Shown here: one piece after another, positions 15,700 through 25,181 of the stretch
Numbering within the stretch: position 1 is the stretch's first letter
Layout: every line of letters begins with the position of its first letter
Assembly: GCA_031261005.1 (NCBI GenBank)
Contig: JAISKF010000049.1
Coordinates: 1 to 46,770 of the forward strand
Origin: Enterobacteriaceae bacterium
Lineage (GTDB): Bacteria; Pseudomonadota; Gammaproteobacteria; Enterobacterales; Enterobacteriaceae
Reading direction: 5' to 3'
DNA length: 46,770 bases
Made by a program: the position numbers and the translations under genes
Notes under the pieces: generated by a model
Told to the model about the DNA's origin: nothing
The model's input: only the letters and a program-made list of their open reading frames with translations
Database searches by the model: none

Positions 15700-15860
15700 G
15701 ATGCTGATCCTATGTTTAGGAAATATTCTTATAAATTATATAACATATCCTTACATTGAGCTGAATTTTGTCCATTATTATGAGTAGTTAATTTTTTAGA
15801 CAGCTTGGCTTTGGCTAAGGAACGGGCGAGTATCATAGATTGACAGGTTGATGCGTAAAA

Positions 15861-15918
15861 GCGGCAAACAGCCGCCCGTCAAAGCAAAAATTAAAGGGCA
15901 ACAAATTGTTGCCCCTAC
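15861..15918. repeat. Diverged family A repeat
   Basis: GCGGCAAACAGCCGCCCGT, a short spacer, then AGGGCAACAAATTGTTGCCCCTAC: two hairpins in the family A arrangement, between dosC and the winged-helix gene. Confidence 0.75.
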
Positions 15919-15951
15919 AAATTATTCTTTATTATCAACCCTGAGAGTAAA

Positions 15952-16371
15952 TCAGACTGCTTCTAACAACATCTCTTGTGACATATTTTCTTCATCATAA
16001 AATAAATGCACAATATTCGTTTGTTTGATGCGATAACCTTTAGTATCAACGTGCTCAATGAAATCATAAGGCACATGGATAGAACTTAATTTATTTAACA
16101 ACAACTGCATAACTTGCCATAACCGCTGGTTTGATGACTTCAACTCGTAGACGTCCCAAACATTTGACATAATAGTTTTGTTACTTACGATCAAGCCGTT
16201 AGCATTTTCGAGCAGATAGACAAATAGTCTCATCATCGTTTCGCGAAGCTGAATGATCTCGTTAGTATTTATATTAACGATAACACTATTGATCAAATCA
16301 ACACTAAGACATACATCGTCAGAGTTAACATAATAACCAAATTTGTTATTTTTCCTTGTTATCTTCTTCAT
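15952..16371 (-). CDS. Orphan OmpR/CadC-type winged-helix protein without membrane anchor
   Basis: 139 residues, ATG at 16371 with AGGG upstream. The segment from about 35 to 115 (RLFVYLLENANGLIVSNKTIMSNVWDVYELKSSNQRLWQVMQLLLNKL, then FIEHVDTKGYRI) is a winged-helix DNA-binding domain of the Trans_reg_C type found in CadC, ToxR and MarT. Unlike those proteins it ends about 25 residues later, without a transmembrane segment or receiver domain. It is divergent from the MarT-like gene across a 546-base AT-rich gap, suggesting cross-regulation. Confidence 0.75.
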   Translation of the reverse strand: MKKITRKNNKFGYYVNSDDVCLSVDLINSVIVNINTNEIIQLRETMMRLFVYLLENANGLIVSNKTIMSNVWDVYELKSSNQRLWQVMQLLLNKLSSIHVPYDFIEHVDTKGYRIKQTNIVHLFYDEENMSQEMLLEAV

Positions 16372-16917
16372 AATATTCCCTATGATAAAGTCATACCTAA
16401 GCTAGATCTCGATCTGTCATTACAAATGCAAACTTGAACCTTAGAATAAGCGGACAATATTACTATTTCTTATCGATTCCCTGGATATATGTGTTAAAAT
16501 AGTTATCTAAATCAAGACAAGATGTCAAAACTATTTTTAATACCACATTATTGTTTCGATTATCATTAATACCATATTAGTGGCAATTAAGTTCTGAATT
16601 GGCTTAAATCGATTACCGGCACGGAAAGTAACAATATTTATACAAAATTAACATATTTAATTCTGATTCGGTGAGTTCTCTTATCCAATAAATATGTGTA
16701 AAAGATATAACTTAACAAAACCGACATAAAGTGAAATAATATTATTAATAAATATAAGATTTATATAATGTTATGTAATTTATTAAATGATTATAAATCA
16801 ATAAGTTATATTTTTAAGAGGTTTTGCCTATTACACCAATAGTTATGATCTAAGATTTATCATCTATAATCATAAAATCAGTAAACAGGTAAATACTATT
16901 TTTTATCGTCCTAACTT
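16372..16917. other. AT-rich divergent regulatory gap
   Basis: 546 bases between two opposed winged-helix regulators. No gene is seen and no operator could be singled out. Confidence 0.5.
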
Positions 16918-17694
16918 ATGGAATTCGGCAAAATGGGAAAATTCTATTTAATCAATGAATTGGTTGAATTCCACCCAGATGAGCAGCGATTATCTTTGTA
17001 TCAGGAAGAAAATAAATTCATTATTCTCGCATCACCAGCCGCACGCTGTCTTATGCTGCTTATCGAACAATATCCTAATTCAGTAAAACATGATGATTTC
17101 TATAATATCGTTTGGCAAGATCGTCATGGGCAAGTACCTGCAAATACACTTTATCAAAATATTTCGCTTATTCGGCGCGGTTTTAAAACATTATTAGGGG
17201 AAGATCAAGAGATTATCATGACGATACCTCGTTATGGTTTTAAATTAGACTCCCATGTTTCTATTAAAACGATGACATATGCCAATGATATTGATGATAC
17301 AACTTTATCTCCTGTTGTTAATGAGGAAGGTATACAAACAATAAAGAATAAAAAAATAAATAATAATGTAATGTTACTATTATCAATAATAATATTTATT
17401 ATTTCGTTGTTTTTTGCTTTAACCAACTTACATGGCACACCCGCTTTTTATCAAGATTATAGTTTTTCAAAAAATAAAAAAGAGTGTTTAATTTATATTA
17501 ATCCAGAGTATCCTAAAACATTAAGTTATGACTCATTACAGGAACACTCTCCGCTTTCCTGTAAATCATTTCCATACACTTATATCTCCGCTTATAATTT
17601 TTCTTCTACTGTATCGATTATTCGCTGCGACCGCCCGATAGAATCTGATGCAAAATGTGTGTCATATATTTATAAGGGAGCAGATAATTCATGA
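16918..17694 (+). CDS. MarT/CadC-like membrane-bound transcriptional regulator
   Basis: 258 residues. Residues 10-112 form a Trans_reg_C winged helix (LVEFHPDEQRLSLY, ARCLMLLIEQYPNSVKHDDFYNIVW, NTLYQNISLIRRGFK, IPRYGFKL). A linker leads to one membrane helix at 151-169, followed by a periplasmic domain of about 85 residues with three Cys. This is the architecture of ToxR, CadC and Salmonella MarT. The next gene overlaps it by ATGA and is FidL-like, which supports the MarT/FidL type. MarT activates the adhesin MisL in Salmonella; control of a surface protein here is inference. The start is uncertain: ATG at 16933 also fits. Confidence 0.82.
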   Translation: MEFGKMGKFYLINELVEFHPDEQRLSLYQEENKFIILASPAARCLMLLIEQYPNSVKHDDFYNIVWQDRHGQVPANTLYQNISLIRRGFKTLLGEDQEIIMTIPRYGFKLDSHVSIKTMTYANDIDDTTLSPVVNEEGIQTIKNKKINNNVMLLLSIIIFIISLFFALTNLHGTPAFYQDYSFSKNKKECLIYINPEYPKTLSYDSLQEHSPLSCKSFPYTYISAYNFSSTVSIIRCDRPIESDAKCVSYIYKGADNS

Positions 17695-18164
17695 CAAAGA
17701 TTTATAAATTGGTTATTTCTATTCTTTTACTGCTTAGCGCGGGGTGTTTCTATCTCGCCTATACCAACAATGGTGATCATTTAAATTCCTGTGTTGGCAG
17801 ATATGCCGCAACAAAAGAAGCATTAACCGTAAAATTACTGCTCAATGTTTCCTTTAATAAACATAAAGGAAACGGCATGTTACTGATGGAAGGCAAACTT
17901 ATTGATGATAAAAATAAAACAACCACTATCGTTGACAGACAAACCCAATTTACTTATGACAAGGTAGATAATAATTATTTTTTAAAATCAACAAGTACAT
18001 TTGTACGACCTGATGATACGGCGGATACGGAGTTATTAAAATTAAATTTACCTGCTTTTTTTCTGTACGGCGACAAAACCACCAATTATTTGGTCTATAA
18101 ACAAGGTAAAAGAGGTTATGTCTTTACCATCAGTAAGAGTCCGTTTTTCTACTGTTTAGTATGA
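17691..18164 (+). CDS. FidL-like membrane-anchored partner protein
   Basis: 157 residues. An uncleaved N-terminal membrane segment (KLVISILLLLSAGCFYLAYT) leads to a periplasmic domain (CVGRYAATKEALTVKLLLNVSF, GNGMLLMEGKLID, FTISKSPFFYCLV) that fits the FidL-like family. Its ATG overlaps the regulator's TGA, so translation is coupled. By analogy with ToxS, it may modulate the periplasmic domain of the regulator. The FidL assignment is from memory of the motif pattern and gene order. Confidence 0.72.
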   Translation: MTKIYKLVISILLLLSAGCFYLAYTNNGDHLNSCVGRYAATKEALTVKLLLNVSFNKHKGNGMLLMEGKLIDDKNKTTTIVDRQTQFTYDKVDNNYFLKSTSTFVRPDDTADTELLKLNLPAFFLYGDKTTNYLVYKQGKRGYVFTISKSPFFYCLV

Positions 18165-18193
18165 TTGAAGAAGTGTTTATGCGGTAGAAATTT

Positions 18194-18478
18194 CCGCCCG
18201 TTGATTTAGCGGGCGACAGGTTGTCGCCCCTACGGTTTTGTCTTGTTATTGGTTTTATTATTAATCCTATAACCAAATGATTGGCGTAGGGGCGGCAATC
18301 TGCCGCCCGAATTAATAACACAGTGGGTTCGCGGGCGACAGGTTGTCGCCCCTACGGTTTTGTCTTGTTATTGGTTTTATTATTAATCCTATAACCAGAT
18401 GATTGGCGTAGGGGCGGCAACCTGCCGCCCGAATTAACAACGCGGTGGTTTAGCGGGCGACAGGTTGTCGCCCCTACG
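18194..18478. repeat. Second tandem family A array, about 122-bp period
   Basis: Half unit at 18194-18233, full units at 18286-18355 and 18408-18478, separated by near-identical spacers containing TTTTGTCTTGTTATTGG and ATTAATCCTATAACCA. The spacers differ from those of the array at 13893, so the two arrays arose independently. It lies between the convergent fidL-like and edd genes. Confidence 0.92.
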
Positions 18479-18538
18479 TGAAAACCATATAATCATTTGA
18501 AATTTATCGTAATTTTATCCGAAGATTAGGCTAAATCA

Positions 18539-20350
18539 TCACAAATTAAAGCACGTTGCGCCCTGCTCTGCACCGGAGATGTTTTCTCTTAATACCGAGA
18601 ATAGTTCTCGCCCCATGCCAATATGCGATGCCGATAAATCTGGTTGTACTGCGCTGCGGCGCGCTAATTCTGCGTCATCAACCAGCAAGTTAATTTCACC
18701 GGTTGTACCGTCAACCTGAATCATATCGCCGTCTTGTACTTTTGCCAGTAAACCGCCGCTGTAGGCTTCCGGTGTGACGTGGATCGCCGCCGGTACTTTA
18801 CCGGACGCACCGGACAATCGCCCGTCTGTGACCAGTGCCACATTGAAACCGCGATCCATCAATACGCCTAATGGCGGCATTAATTTGTGCAGTTCTGGCA
18901 TTCCGATGGCTTTCGGTCCTTGAAAACGCACCACCACGATACAGTCGCGATCCAGTTTTCCGGCTTTAAATGCAGCATCAATATCATACTGGCTTTCAAA
19001 TACTACTGCCGGAGCTTTGATAATCTGACGTTCTAACGGTACGGCAGAGGTTTTCATCACTGCGCGCCCCAAATTTCCCGCTAACACTTTAGTACCGCCA
19101 TGTTTTACAAACGGCGCTTCCAGCGTCGAGATAATTTCTGCATCTAAAGACACATGCGGACCATCGCGATAAACCAGTTTGCCGTCTTCAAGAAAAGGTT
19201 CTTGGGTATAACGATGCAGACCAAAGCCAGCAACGGTATGCACATCTTCATGCAGCAAGCCGCCTTTCAGCAATTCGCGTACCAGCAGCGCAACGCCGCC
19301 AGCCGCCTGAAAATAGTTAATATCACCGGAACCGTTCGGATAGATTCGGCATAACAGCGGTACAACTTCGGATAATTCGGAGAAATCGTCCCAAGTAATA
19401 TTAATCCCTGCCGCTTTTGCCATTGCCACCAAGTGCATGGTGTGATTGGTCGAGCCGCCGGTAGCTAGCAGGGCGACGATTCCGTTGACGATGACTTTCT
19501 CATCAACAAGGCGGCCAATCGGCAGATAATTACCGGAAGTTTCTGTCATGCGTGTCACCTGACGCGCAGCCGCATCGGTTAACTCACCGCGCAATGGAAT
19601 ATCAGGATAAACAAAAGAAGAGCCGGGAAGATGTAATCCCATCACTTCCATCACCATTTGATTTGAGTTGGCTGTGCCGTAAAACGTGCAAGTACCCGGT
19701 GAATGATAAGATTTGGCTTCGGATTCCAGTAATTCATCGCGCCCGACTTTGCCTTCAGCATAAAGCTGACGGATACGCACTTTCTCTTTATTCGGCAAAC
19801 CGGTTCGCATTGGACCGGCTGGTACAAACACGGTTGGCAGATGACCAAAAGACAGCGCGGCAATCAGCAATCCCGGAACGATTTTGTCACATACGCCAAG
19901 AAACAATGCGCCATCAAACATATTATGAGACAGTCCGATAGCCGCTGACATGGCGATTAAATCGCGGCTCAACAGCGAAAGCTCCATACCGTCTTGCCCC
20001 TGCGTCACGCCATCACACATCGCCGGAACTGCGCCCGCCACCTGACCGACTGCGCCGACAGAATGTAACGCTGCTTTAATTCGTTCAGGATAGTGTTCAT
20101 ACGGCTGGTGAGCGGAAAGCATGTCGTTAAACGCAGTGATAATGCCAATATCACTCTTCACCATGCTTTTTAGTGCAGATTTATCATCGGCAGAGCAGAC
20201 AGCAAAGCCATGTGCCAGATTGCCGCAGGAAAGCTGGGAACGATGTACTGTTTTACTCTTCGCTGCATCGATTTTCGCCAAATATTGCGCGCGGGAAGTT
20301 TGGGAACGAGCAATGATTTTCTGGGTAACGCGCTCAACGATAGGATTCAT
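18539..20350 (-). CDS. edd: Phosphogluconate dehydratase (Entner-Doudoroff)
   Basis: 603 residues from the ATG at 20350, which has GGAG six bases upstream and gives the N-terminus [13 protein letters not shown] as in E. coli; the longer frame from 20362 is not needed. It is an IlvD/Edd-family 4Fe-4S dehydratase turning 6-phosphogluconate into KDPG. Visible hallmarks are [15 protein letters not shown], the iron-sulphur cysteine segments [13 protein letters not shown] and [22 protein letters not shown], and the end GAEQGATC. In most enterobacteria eda follows; here a repeat array follows and no eda is in the window. The 5' leader is about 400 bases and includes a short palindromic repeat. Confidence 0.96.
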   Translation of the reverse strand: MNPIVERVTQKIIARSQTSRAQYLAKIDAAKSKTVHRSQLSCGNLAHGFAVCSADDKSALKSMVKSDIGIITAFNDMLSAHQPYEHYPERIKAALHSVGAVGQVAGAVPAMCDGVTQGQDGMELSLLSRDLIAMSAAIGLSHNMFDGALFLGVCDKIVPGLLIAALSFGHLPTVFVPAGPMRTGLPNKEKVRIRQLYAEGKVGRDELLESEAKSYHSPGTCTFYGTANSNQMVMEVMGLHLPGSSFVYPDIPLRGELTDAAARQVTRMTETSGNYLPIGRLVDEKVIVNGIVALLATGGSTNHTMHLVAMAKAAGINITWDDFSELSEVVPLLCRIYPNGSGDINYFQAAGGVALLVRELLKGGLLHEDVHTVAGFGLHRYTQEPFLEDGKLVYRDGPHVSLDAEIISTLEAPFVKHGGTKVLAGNLGRAVMKTSAVPLERQIIKAPAVVFESQYDIDAAFKAGKLDRDCIVVVRFQGPKAIGMPELHKLMPPLGVLMDRGFNVALVTDGRLSGASGKVPAAIHVTPEAYSGGLLAKVQDGDMIQVDGTTGEINLLVDDAELARRSAVQPDLSASHIGMGRELFSVLRENISGAEQGATCFNL

Positions 20351-20381
20351 ATTATGCTCCACTTTGGCAGTGTTTAAATGC

Positions 20382-20440
20382 GATACCCGTTATCTTTTGG
20401 TGATGCGCGCGGTTGGCTGCGCCTCAAAAGTTATGGGTAT
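20382..20440. repeat. Short family B element in the edd leader
   Basis: GATACCCG at the left and GGGTAT at the right enclose GGTTGGCTGCGCC. These are the end sequences and core of the family B repeat that is complete at 39413-39608. It lies 32 bases upstream of the edd start codon, so it is probably transcribed in the edd leader. Confidence 0.6.
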
Positions 20441-20767
20441 GGCAAGTAGAATATGTAAATAACGTGATTACTTGATGGTGAAACTTTGCTGGAAACAAAT
20501 AATAAAATGCGAATTAATATTCTGATCATTTTATTGCTGTTCATTTAATTACTATGACGTAATAACGTTATTTTTGCTTTAAGTTTTAAATAAACATAAA
20601 TAAGTAAAAATAAAATATTGCTGCTTATTTAAAACCTAAACAGATGCGTTGTTTGCCTATTGCTATACTATCTTTATATGAATTTTGTGTGACTTCTTCG
20701 TTACTCTCCTGAGAAAAACAGCGATCAAAAGTAATGCCATGCGGCGATTTCGTTACTATATACTCAA

Positions 20768-20784
20768 ATGATACCGGTAACAAT
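20768..20784. promoter_or_regulatory. GntR operator
   Basis: ATGATACCGGTAACAAT is a near-perfect palindrome matching the GntR box of the gluconate regulon as remembered (ATGTTACCGGTAACAT type). It overlaps a possible edd -10 box (TATTGT on the minus strand, 20785-20780). GntR bound here would block edd until gluconate is present. Confidence 0.82.
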
Positions 20785-20834
20785 AGCTTTTCATGCTTAA
20801 CTTTACTCGATTCAGCTCGTAGAGCGGTACTTTA

Positions 20835-20850
20835 TGTGACCGACATCACA
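20835..20850. promoter_or_regulatory. CRP-cAMP binding site
   Basis: TGTGACCGACATCACA has both perfect half-sites with a 6-base spacer. Its centre is about 60-70 bases upstream of the inferred edd transcription start, a class I activator position. It could also act on gntR. Confidence 0.85.
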
Positions 20851-21213
20851 GTTATACGGCGGCGCGAATTTTTCAGCAGATTAACGTCATGTAATTCAGT
20901 TTGAACGAATATTTGAACGGATAGAATAAATCAGCAGCAAATAAATTTATTGCTACTAAAAAATACATTTATGTAACATATAAAAACAGGTGGATAATAT
21001 TTTCAATAAACCTGTTTTTCATTAAAATAAAAATCTATTAATCGGGTGCTATATCATTCATCTCTTGCGTGATATATCATTTATTTTATAGAACTTAGAA
21101 ATCTTAAAATACAAATACCTGCAACTTGAAAGGTAGCGGGTATAAATGATGTAAACAGATATACCTATTTGACATTTTATTTCATGCAATATTGGCTATT
21201 TAATTAATTGAAA

Positions 21214-22209
21214 ATGAAGAAAAAAAGACCCGGACTACAAGACATCGCGAATCAAGTTGGCGTAACGAAGATGACGATCAGCCGCTATCTGCGTGATCCG
21301 TCTCAAGTCTCTGCGGCATTACGCAGCAAAATCGCTGTGGCTTTAGATGAGCAGGGCTATATTCCTAATCGCGCACCTGAGATTCTCTCCAATGCTACCA
21401 GCAAAGCGATTGGTGTTTTACTGCCGTCATTAACCAATCAGGTTTTTGCCGAAGTCTTACGCGGTATTGAAAGCGTCACTGATTCTCATGGTTATCAAAC
21501 CATGTTAGCTCACTACGGTTATTTACCGGAGCGTGAAGAGATGCGTTTAACGTCGCTGCTCTCTTACAATATCGACGGGCTGATTCTTTCCGAACGTTCA
21601 CATACCGAACGCACGCGCAAAATGATTGAGATCGCCGGTATTCCGGTTATTGAGATCATGGACAGCACATCACCTTGTATCGATTTGGCGGTGGGTTTTG
21701 ATAATCACGATGCTGCTTATCAAATGACCAAAGAAATTTTGCGTAACGGGCATACACATACCGTTTATCTCGGCGCACGGCAGGACGAACGTACCATTAT
21801 CAAAATGCAGGGTTATGAGCAGGCAATGCGTGAGTCGGGTTTAGAGCCGCATAGCGTAACGACTGATCGCTCATCATCTTATAGTTTGGGCTGTGAATTG
21901 ATGGAAGAGGCGCGGCGGCTTTATCCTGATACTGACAGTATTTTTTGTACTAATGATGATATTGCCATCGGTGCGGCATTTGAGTGCCAGCGTCAGGGAT
22001 TACGCATTCCTGAAGATATTGCCATCGCTGGTTTCCACGGACATGATATTAGTCAGTCCATGACACCAAAACTAAGCAGTGTGTTGACACCGCGTGAAAA
22101 AATCGGGCAGGTTGCCGCAGAAAGATTACTGGCGCGTTTACGCGGCGAAACCGTCACGCCAAAGATGCTGGATTTGGGTTTTACCATTTTGCATGGCGAT
22201 AGTATTTAA
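21214..22209 (+). CDS. gntR: Gluconate-responsive LacI-family repressor
   Basis: 331 residues from the ATG at 21214, giving MKKKRPGLQDIANQVGVTKMTISRYLRDP as in E. coli GntR, also 331 residues. The TTG two codons earlier is discounted. A LacI helix-turn-helix at residues 4-50 is followed by the hinge (ILSNATSKAIGVLLPSLTNQVF) and a periplasmic-binding-fold sensor with VGFDNHDAAY, FCTNDDIAIGAAFECQR and AGFHGHDISQ. It represses gluconate uptake and Entner-Doudoroff genes until gluconate binds. Here it stands alone, without gntK or a gnt transporter beside it, and faces edd across the operator region. Confidence 0.95.
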   Translation: MKKKRPGLQDIANQVGVTKMTISRYLRDPSQVSAALRSKIAVALDEQGYIPNRAPEILSNATSKAIGVLLPSLTNQVFAEVLRGIESVTDSHGYQTMLAHYGYLPEREEMRLTSLLSYNIDGLILSERSHTERTRKMIEIAGIPVIEIMDSTSPCIDLAVGFDNHDAAYQMTKEILRNGHTHTVYLGARQDERTIIKMQGYEQAMRESGLEPHSVTTDRSSSYSLGCELMEEARRLYPDTDSIFCTNDDIAIGAAFECQRQGLRIPEDIAIAGFHGHDISQSMTPKLSSVLTPREKIGQVAAERLLARLRGETVTPKMLDLGFTILHGDSI

Positions 22210-22273
22210 TCTGAATTTCGGATAAGAATTTATATTAATTACTATATATTTCAAATTATTATGTAATCTTTTC

Positions 22274-22341
22274 GTAGGGGCGACAATCTGTCGCCCGCTA
22301 AACTACGGTGAAATTAACGGGCGGTTAACAACCGCCCCTAC
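22274..22341. repeat. Family A repeat between gntR and the TolC-like gene
   Basis: A full paired-hairpin unit. Its left flank (TTCGGATAAGAATTTATATT, then ATTTCAAATTATTATG) is the mirror of the flanks seen at 40931 and 42043, showing that the mobile unit is longer than the hairpins alone. Confidence 0.9.
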
Positions 22342-22370
22342 AAAAAACAATACCTTGAAATTTAAATAAA

Positions 22371-25025
22371 CTAATACGATGCCATTCCCAACCACGGTAA
22401 CAATATCGCAGATTCAGCCATAATGCCGACGTTGGCGCTATAGGCGTCATACTGGTTGTTGATCGCTGAAACCTGATTATTGAAGTGATCATTTTCTGCG
22501 GTTAATACGTCCAATAGTGAACGCTTACCAAGATAATACCACTGCTCATAGAACATGGTTCTTACGCGGTCGGTTTCTGCTGATAATTCACGATAATCTT
22601 TAGCGCGGGTAAATGCGGAATCGCGCGTTTGGATCATGCTGCGGATTTTGTATTTCAGCTCCAATACGGACGTTTCAAACTGCATTTGCGTTGCTCTGGC
22701 GCGTTGTACCGCTGCACTTTGCGACGCGGTGTTTGAGCCGCCAGTAAACAGATCCCATTCAACATTTACGCCGGTATACCAGGATGATTCATCGCCGTAG
22801 CTGTCTTTCGCGGTGCTTTTTGAAACAATCCAGTTAATGTTCGGATATGCTGATGATTTAATGGCATCGGCTTTATGTAAGCTGGCTTGTACTTCGGCTT
22901 TCGCCCGTAAAATTTGCGGGTGATTATCCAGCGCAGATAATACTTTGCTTGGTGTGACTGACGTATCATTCCATTGCAATTTGCCCGGTAATTTAACGTC
23001 ATGACCGACCAAACGGGTCAGTTTAATTTGTATATCACGCCATTTGCTTTCTAACTGCTGCACATTAGTCTGCGCTTGTAGCAACTTAGAACGCGCCTGC
23101 ACTAATTCACTGCCGCGACCTTTATCGGTTTCGGTGATTTGTGACAGCATGTGAACCAGATCATTCATACGCTTTTCATAGGCTTTAGCGATTTGAATAT
23201 CCTGCTGATAGCGATCCAGTTCCAGCAAGCTGTTAATGGTTTCATAAGCAATCTGGTTATGGGTCAGTTTGATCGTTTGCAGCGAAGCGTTTGAGGTTTC
23301 TTCCGCGCTCTGAATGCTGTTACTGGTTTTACCGAAATCGAAAACCGTGGTACTCATCGATACCGAGCCGCTGGTGTCGTTAATTCCTGACGAATTATCG
23401 TTGCGCGTACCGCCGCCAAAATTGGAAATAGGAGAGTTCGCCCCGACTTTCACTTGTGGCCAACGCTGACCTTTAATCTGGTCAATATCGTATTTAGCCG
23501 CCGTTGATGACGCCTGAGCATTTTTAATTTCAGGGCTGTAATTCAACGCCTGAGTAACGATGCCTTTAATAAAGGCTTTTCCGTCGATACCTCTACCGCC
23601 CGCCGATTTAGAACCCTCTGCCGATGCAGCTACAACCATCATATCTTCGCTGGTATTAAATGACGGCGCGGAGGTATCAACCACCACCCAGCTTTTATCG
23701 GTATCTAATGGCTCAATCGCACCTTCAAACGGTTTTTCCGGTGGTTTCTCAACTATTTTTTCCACCACAATCGGGACAATCGGCAGTTCGGTTTCAATGC
23801 TATTATCGGCAGGCGTTGTTGTATCAGCCTGAGCCTGACTTGATGATAACGTTTCTTGTGCTGGCTCGACCGTCGCTGAACTACTGGCTAACTCGCTAAT
23901 CGGTGCCGGATTGCTGGCATTACGTTTAGGTTCAGGTTCTTCCACTAACAATTTCGGCGATGATTTCGTCGGGTAACTCGTCCTCGCCGTTGAGTTGCTG
24001 GCTGTTGTGCTGTCAAACGCGCTAATACCAGAAGTGCCTGAATTCAACAATGAAGTGCTGCCGGATTTCGCCGCGTCCGGTGCAGCAGCAATCGTTGTCG
24101 CCGCAACGCTTGTAGTAGGTGTAGCAGAAGTAAGCTGAGTTACTGGTTTCAGCTCCGTCGCTTTGGTCTTATCGGCTGTTTTCACTAATGACTGCGACTG
24201 ACTTGGCGACGGCGGGATCTCTTTCGCCTTAACCGTTGTTGCACTGCTTGCTAATGTGCTAATTGGCGCAGGATTGTTGGCACTGCGTTTGGGTTCTGGC
24301 TCTTGTGCTAATAATCCAGTCGATGACTTAACCGGTGTCGGCGGTGGTAAAACCTCTGGCGGCGTAGTTTGGGCTGTTGCCTGAGATGCCGGTTGCCATG
24401 AAGAAGAAGGATTAGAAGAAGACGTATTATTAGATGAAGAGGCAGAATTAACAGAAGATCGGTTACCAAAGAGCGTTCCGGTAGATCCCGATTTATTTGG
24501 CGCTGCGTTAGTGGAAGCCGCAGAAACAGGATTCGCAGCAGTAGTATGACTAACAACTTCACTGCTCATTTTCGGCGTTTTATTATCCAGCCCTGTTGTC
24601 ACCGGAATCGGCTCTGGCGGATTCATTTTCACTAGCGGTTGTTGCGCTGGCGGTTTCTCCGCTAATTTAGAAATCTCTTGCGTAACATTATCTGTTTGAA
24701 GATGATTATTAGCCGCAGCCTCATTTTTACTTTCTTTATTATCGCGAACACTATTATTTTGTGAAACCGTATTTTGCGGAATAATATCTTTTGAATTTGT
24801 ATTCTGCGAGACAGTATTTTGTGAAATTGTATTGATCGGTTTAGATATAGGTTTAGATATAGGTTCAGGTGCGGATTCCGGTAAATGCGTTGGCGCATCA
24901 ACACGTCTGCCAGGCTGAATACTATCTAATAAGCTATCACCTACTGCACTGATCGGTGTAATTAATGCAGGTAATGAAACAGAAAGCGATAACGTGAGGG
25001 TAGCTAGTTTTTTTAATTTCATCAT
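22371..25025 (-). CDS. TolC-family outer-membrane protein with a very long disordered N-terminal region
   Basis: 884 residues from the ATG at 25025. A signal peptide (KKLATLTLSLSVSLPALITPISA) is followed by about 450 residues rich in Ser, Thr, Pro, Asn and Gln with no predicted fold. That region has QNTVSQN repeats and a duplicated block, LLAQEPEPKRSANNPAPIS near residue 250 and LLVEEPEPKRNASNPAPIS near 370. From about residue 480 (FIKGIVTQALNYSPEIKNAQ) to the end it is a typical outer-membrane efflux domain with two repeats (QRWPQVKVGA, AYPNINWIVS; WDLFTGG; GKRSLLDVLTAEND), resembling LapE-type TolC proteins of type I secretion. The usual length of this family is 420-480, so the extension doubles it. 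No ABC transporter or fusion-protein gene is adjacent. Confidence 0.85.
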   Translation of the reverse strand: MMKLKKLATLTLSLSVSLPALITPISAVGDSLLDSIQPGRRVDAPTHLPESAPEPISKPISKPINTISQNTVSQNTNSKDIIPQNTVSQNNSVRDNKESKNEAAANNHLQTDNVTQEISKLAEKPPAQQPLVKMNPPEPIPVTTGLDNKTPKMSSEVVSHTTAANPVSAASTNAAPNKSGSTGTLFGNRSSVNSASSSNNTSSSNPSSSWQPASQATAQTTPPEVLPPPTPVKSSTGLLAQEPEPKRSANNPAPISTLASSATTVKAKEIPPSPSQSQSLVKTADKTKATELKPVTQLTSATPTTSVAATTIAAAPDAAKSGSTSLLNSGTSGISAFDSTTASNSTARTSYPTKSSPKLLVEEPEPKRNASNPAPISELASSSATVEPAQETLSSSQAQADTTTPADNSIETELPIVPIVVEKIVEKPPEKPFEGAIEPLDTDKSWVVVDTSAPSFNTSEDMMVVAASAEGSKSAGGRGIDGKAFIKGIVTQALNYSPEIKNAQASSTAAKYDIDQIKGQRWPQVKVGANSPISNFGGGTRNDNSSGINDTSGSVSMSTTVFDFGKTSNSIQSAEETSNASLQTIKLTHNQIAYETINSLLELDRYQQDIQIAKAYEKRMNDLVHMLSQITETDKGRGSELVQARSKLLQAQTNVQQLESKWRDIQIKLTRLVGHDVKLPGKLQWNDTSVTPSKVLSALDNHPQILRAKAEVQASLHKADAIKSSAYPNINWIVSKSTAKDSYGDESSWYTGVNVEWDLFTGGSNTASQSAAVQRARATQMQFETSVLELKYKIRSMIQTRDSAFTRAKDYRELSAETDRVRTMFYEQWYYLGKRSLLDVLTAENDHFNNQVSAINNQYDAYSANVGIMAESAILLPWLGMASY

Positions 25026-25129
25026 TCGCCCCGACACCCTAAAGTGATCTCATCACCTACAGTCAGTAATGATAAACCACCTGTATTTATCGCTCCCGGC
25101 GTGCGGGGTAGTTTCATACTTTTAATCAT
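25022..25129 (-). CDS. 35-codon ORF translationally coupled to the TolC-like gene
   Basis: A short frame starts ATG at 25129 after GAGGG and encodes 35 residues beginning MIKSMKLPRTPGAINTGG. Its TGA (25024-25022) overlaps the ATG of the TolC-like gene (25025) as ATGA. It also lies 52 bases after InsA-like gene 4. The good ribosome site, the length and the exact overlap argue that it is translated. It has no signal peptide or membrane helix and I recognise no family; it may be a leader peptide setting the translation of the large protein. Confidence 0.55.
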   Translation of the reverse strand: MIKSMKLPRTPGAINTGGLSLLTVGDEITLGCRGE

Positions 25130-25181
25130 TATTCCCTCAATTCCATCAATAAACACAGTCAATCCATAATGTGCGATGCGG

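Larger units (their letters stand above)
20351..21213. other. edd-gntR divergent intergenic region
   Basis: 863 bases without a gene. It contains the family B element, a GntR operator, a CRP site, and a half repeat (TGCAACTTGAAAGGTAGCGGGTATA, in two parts, 21120-21144) near gntR. Confidence 0.7.

Noticed and set aside
20382-20395. Second GntR operator (GATACCCGTTATC) by the edd start
   Set aside because: The similarity is only partial and it is the end sequence of a family B repeat found elsewhere in the window.
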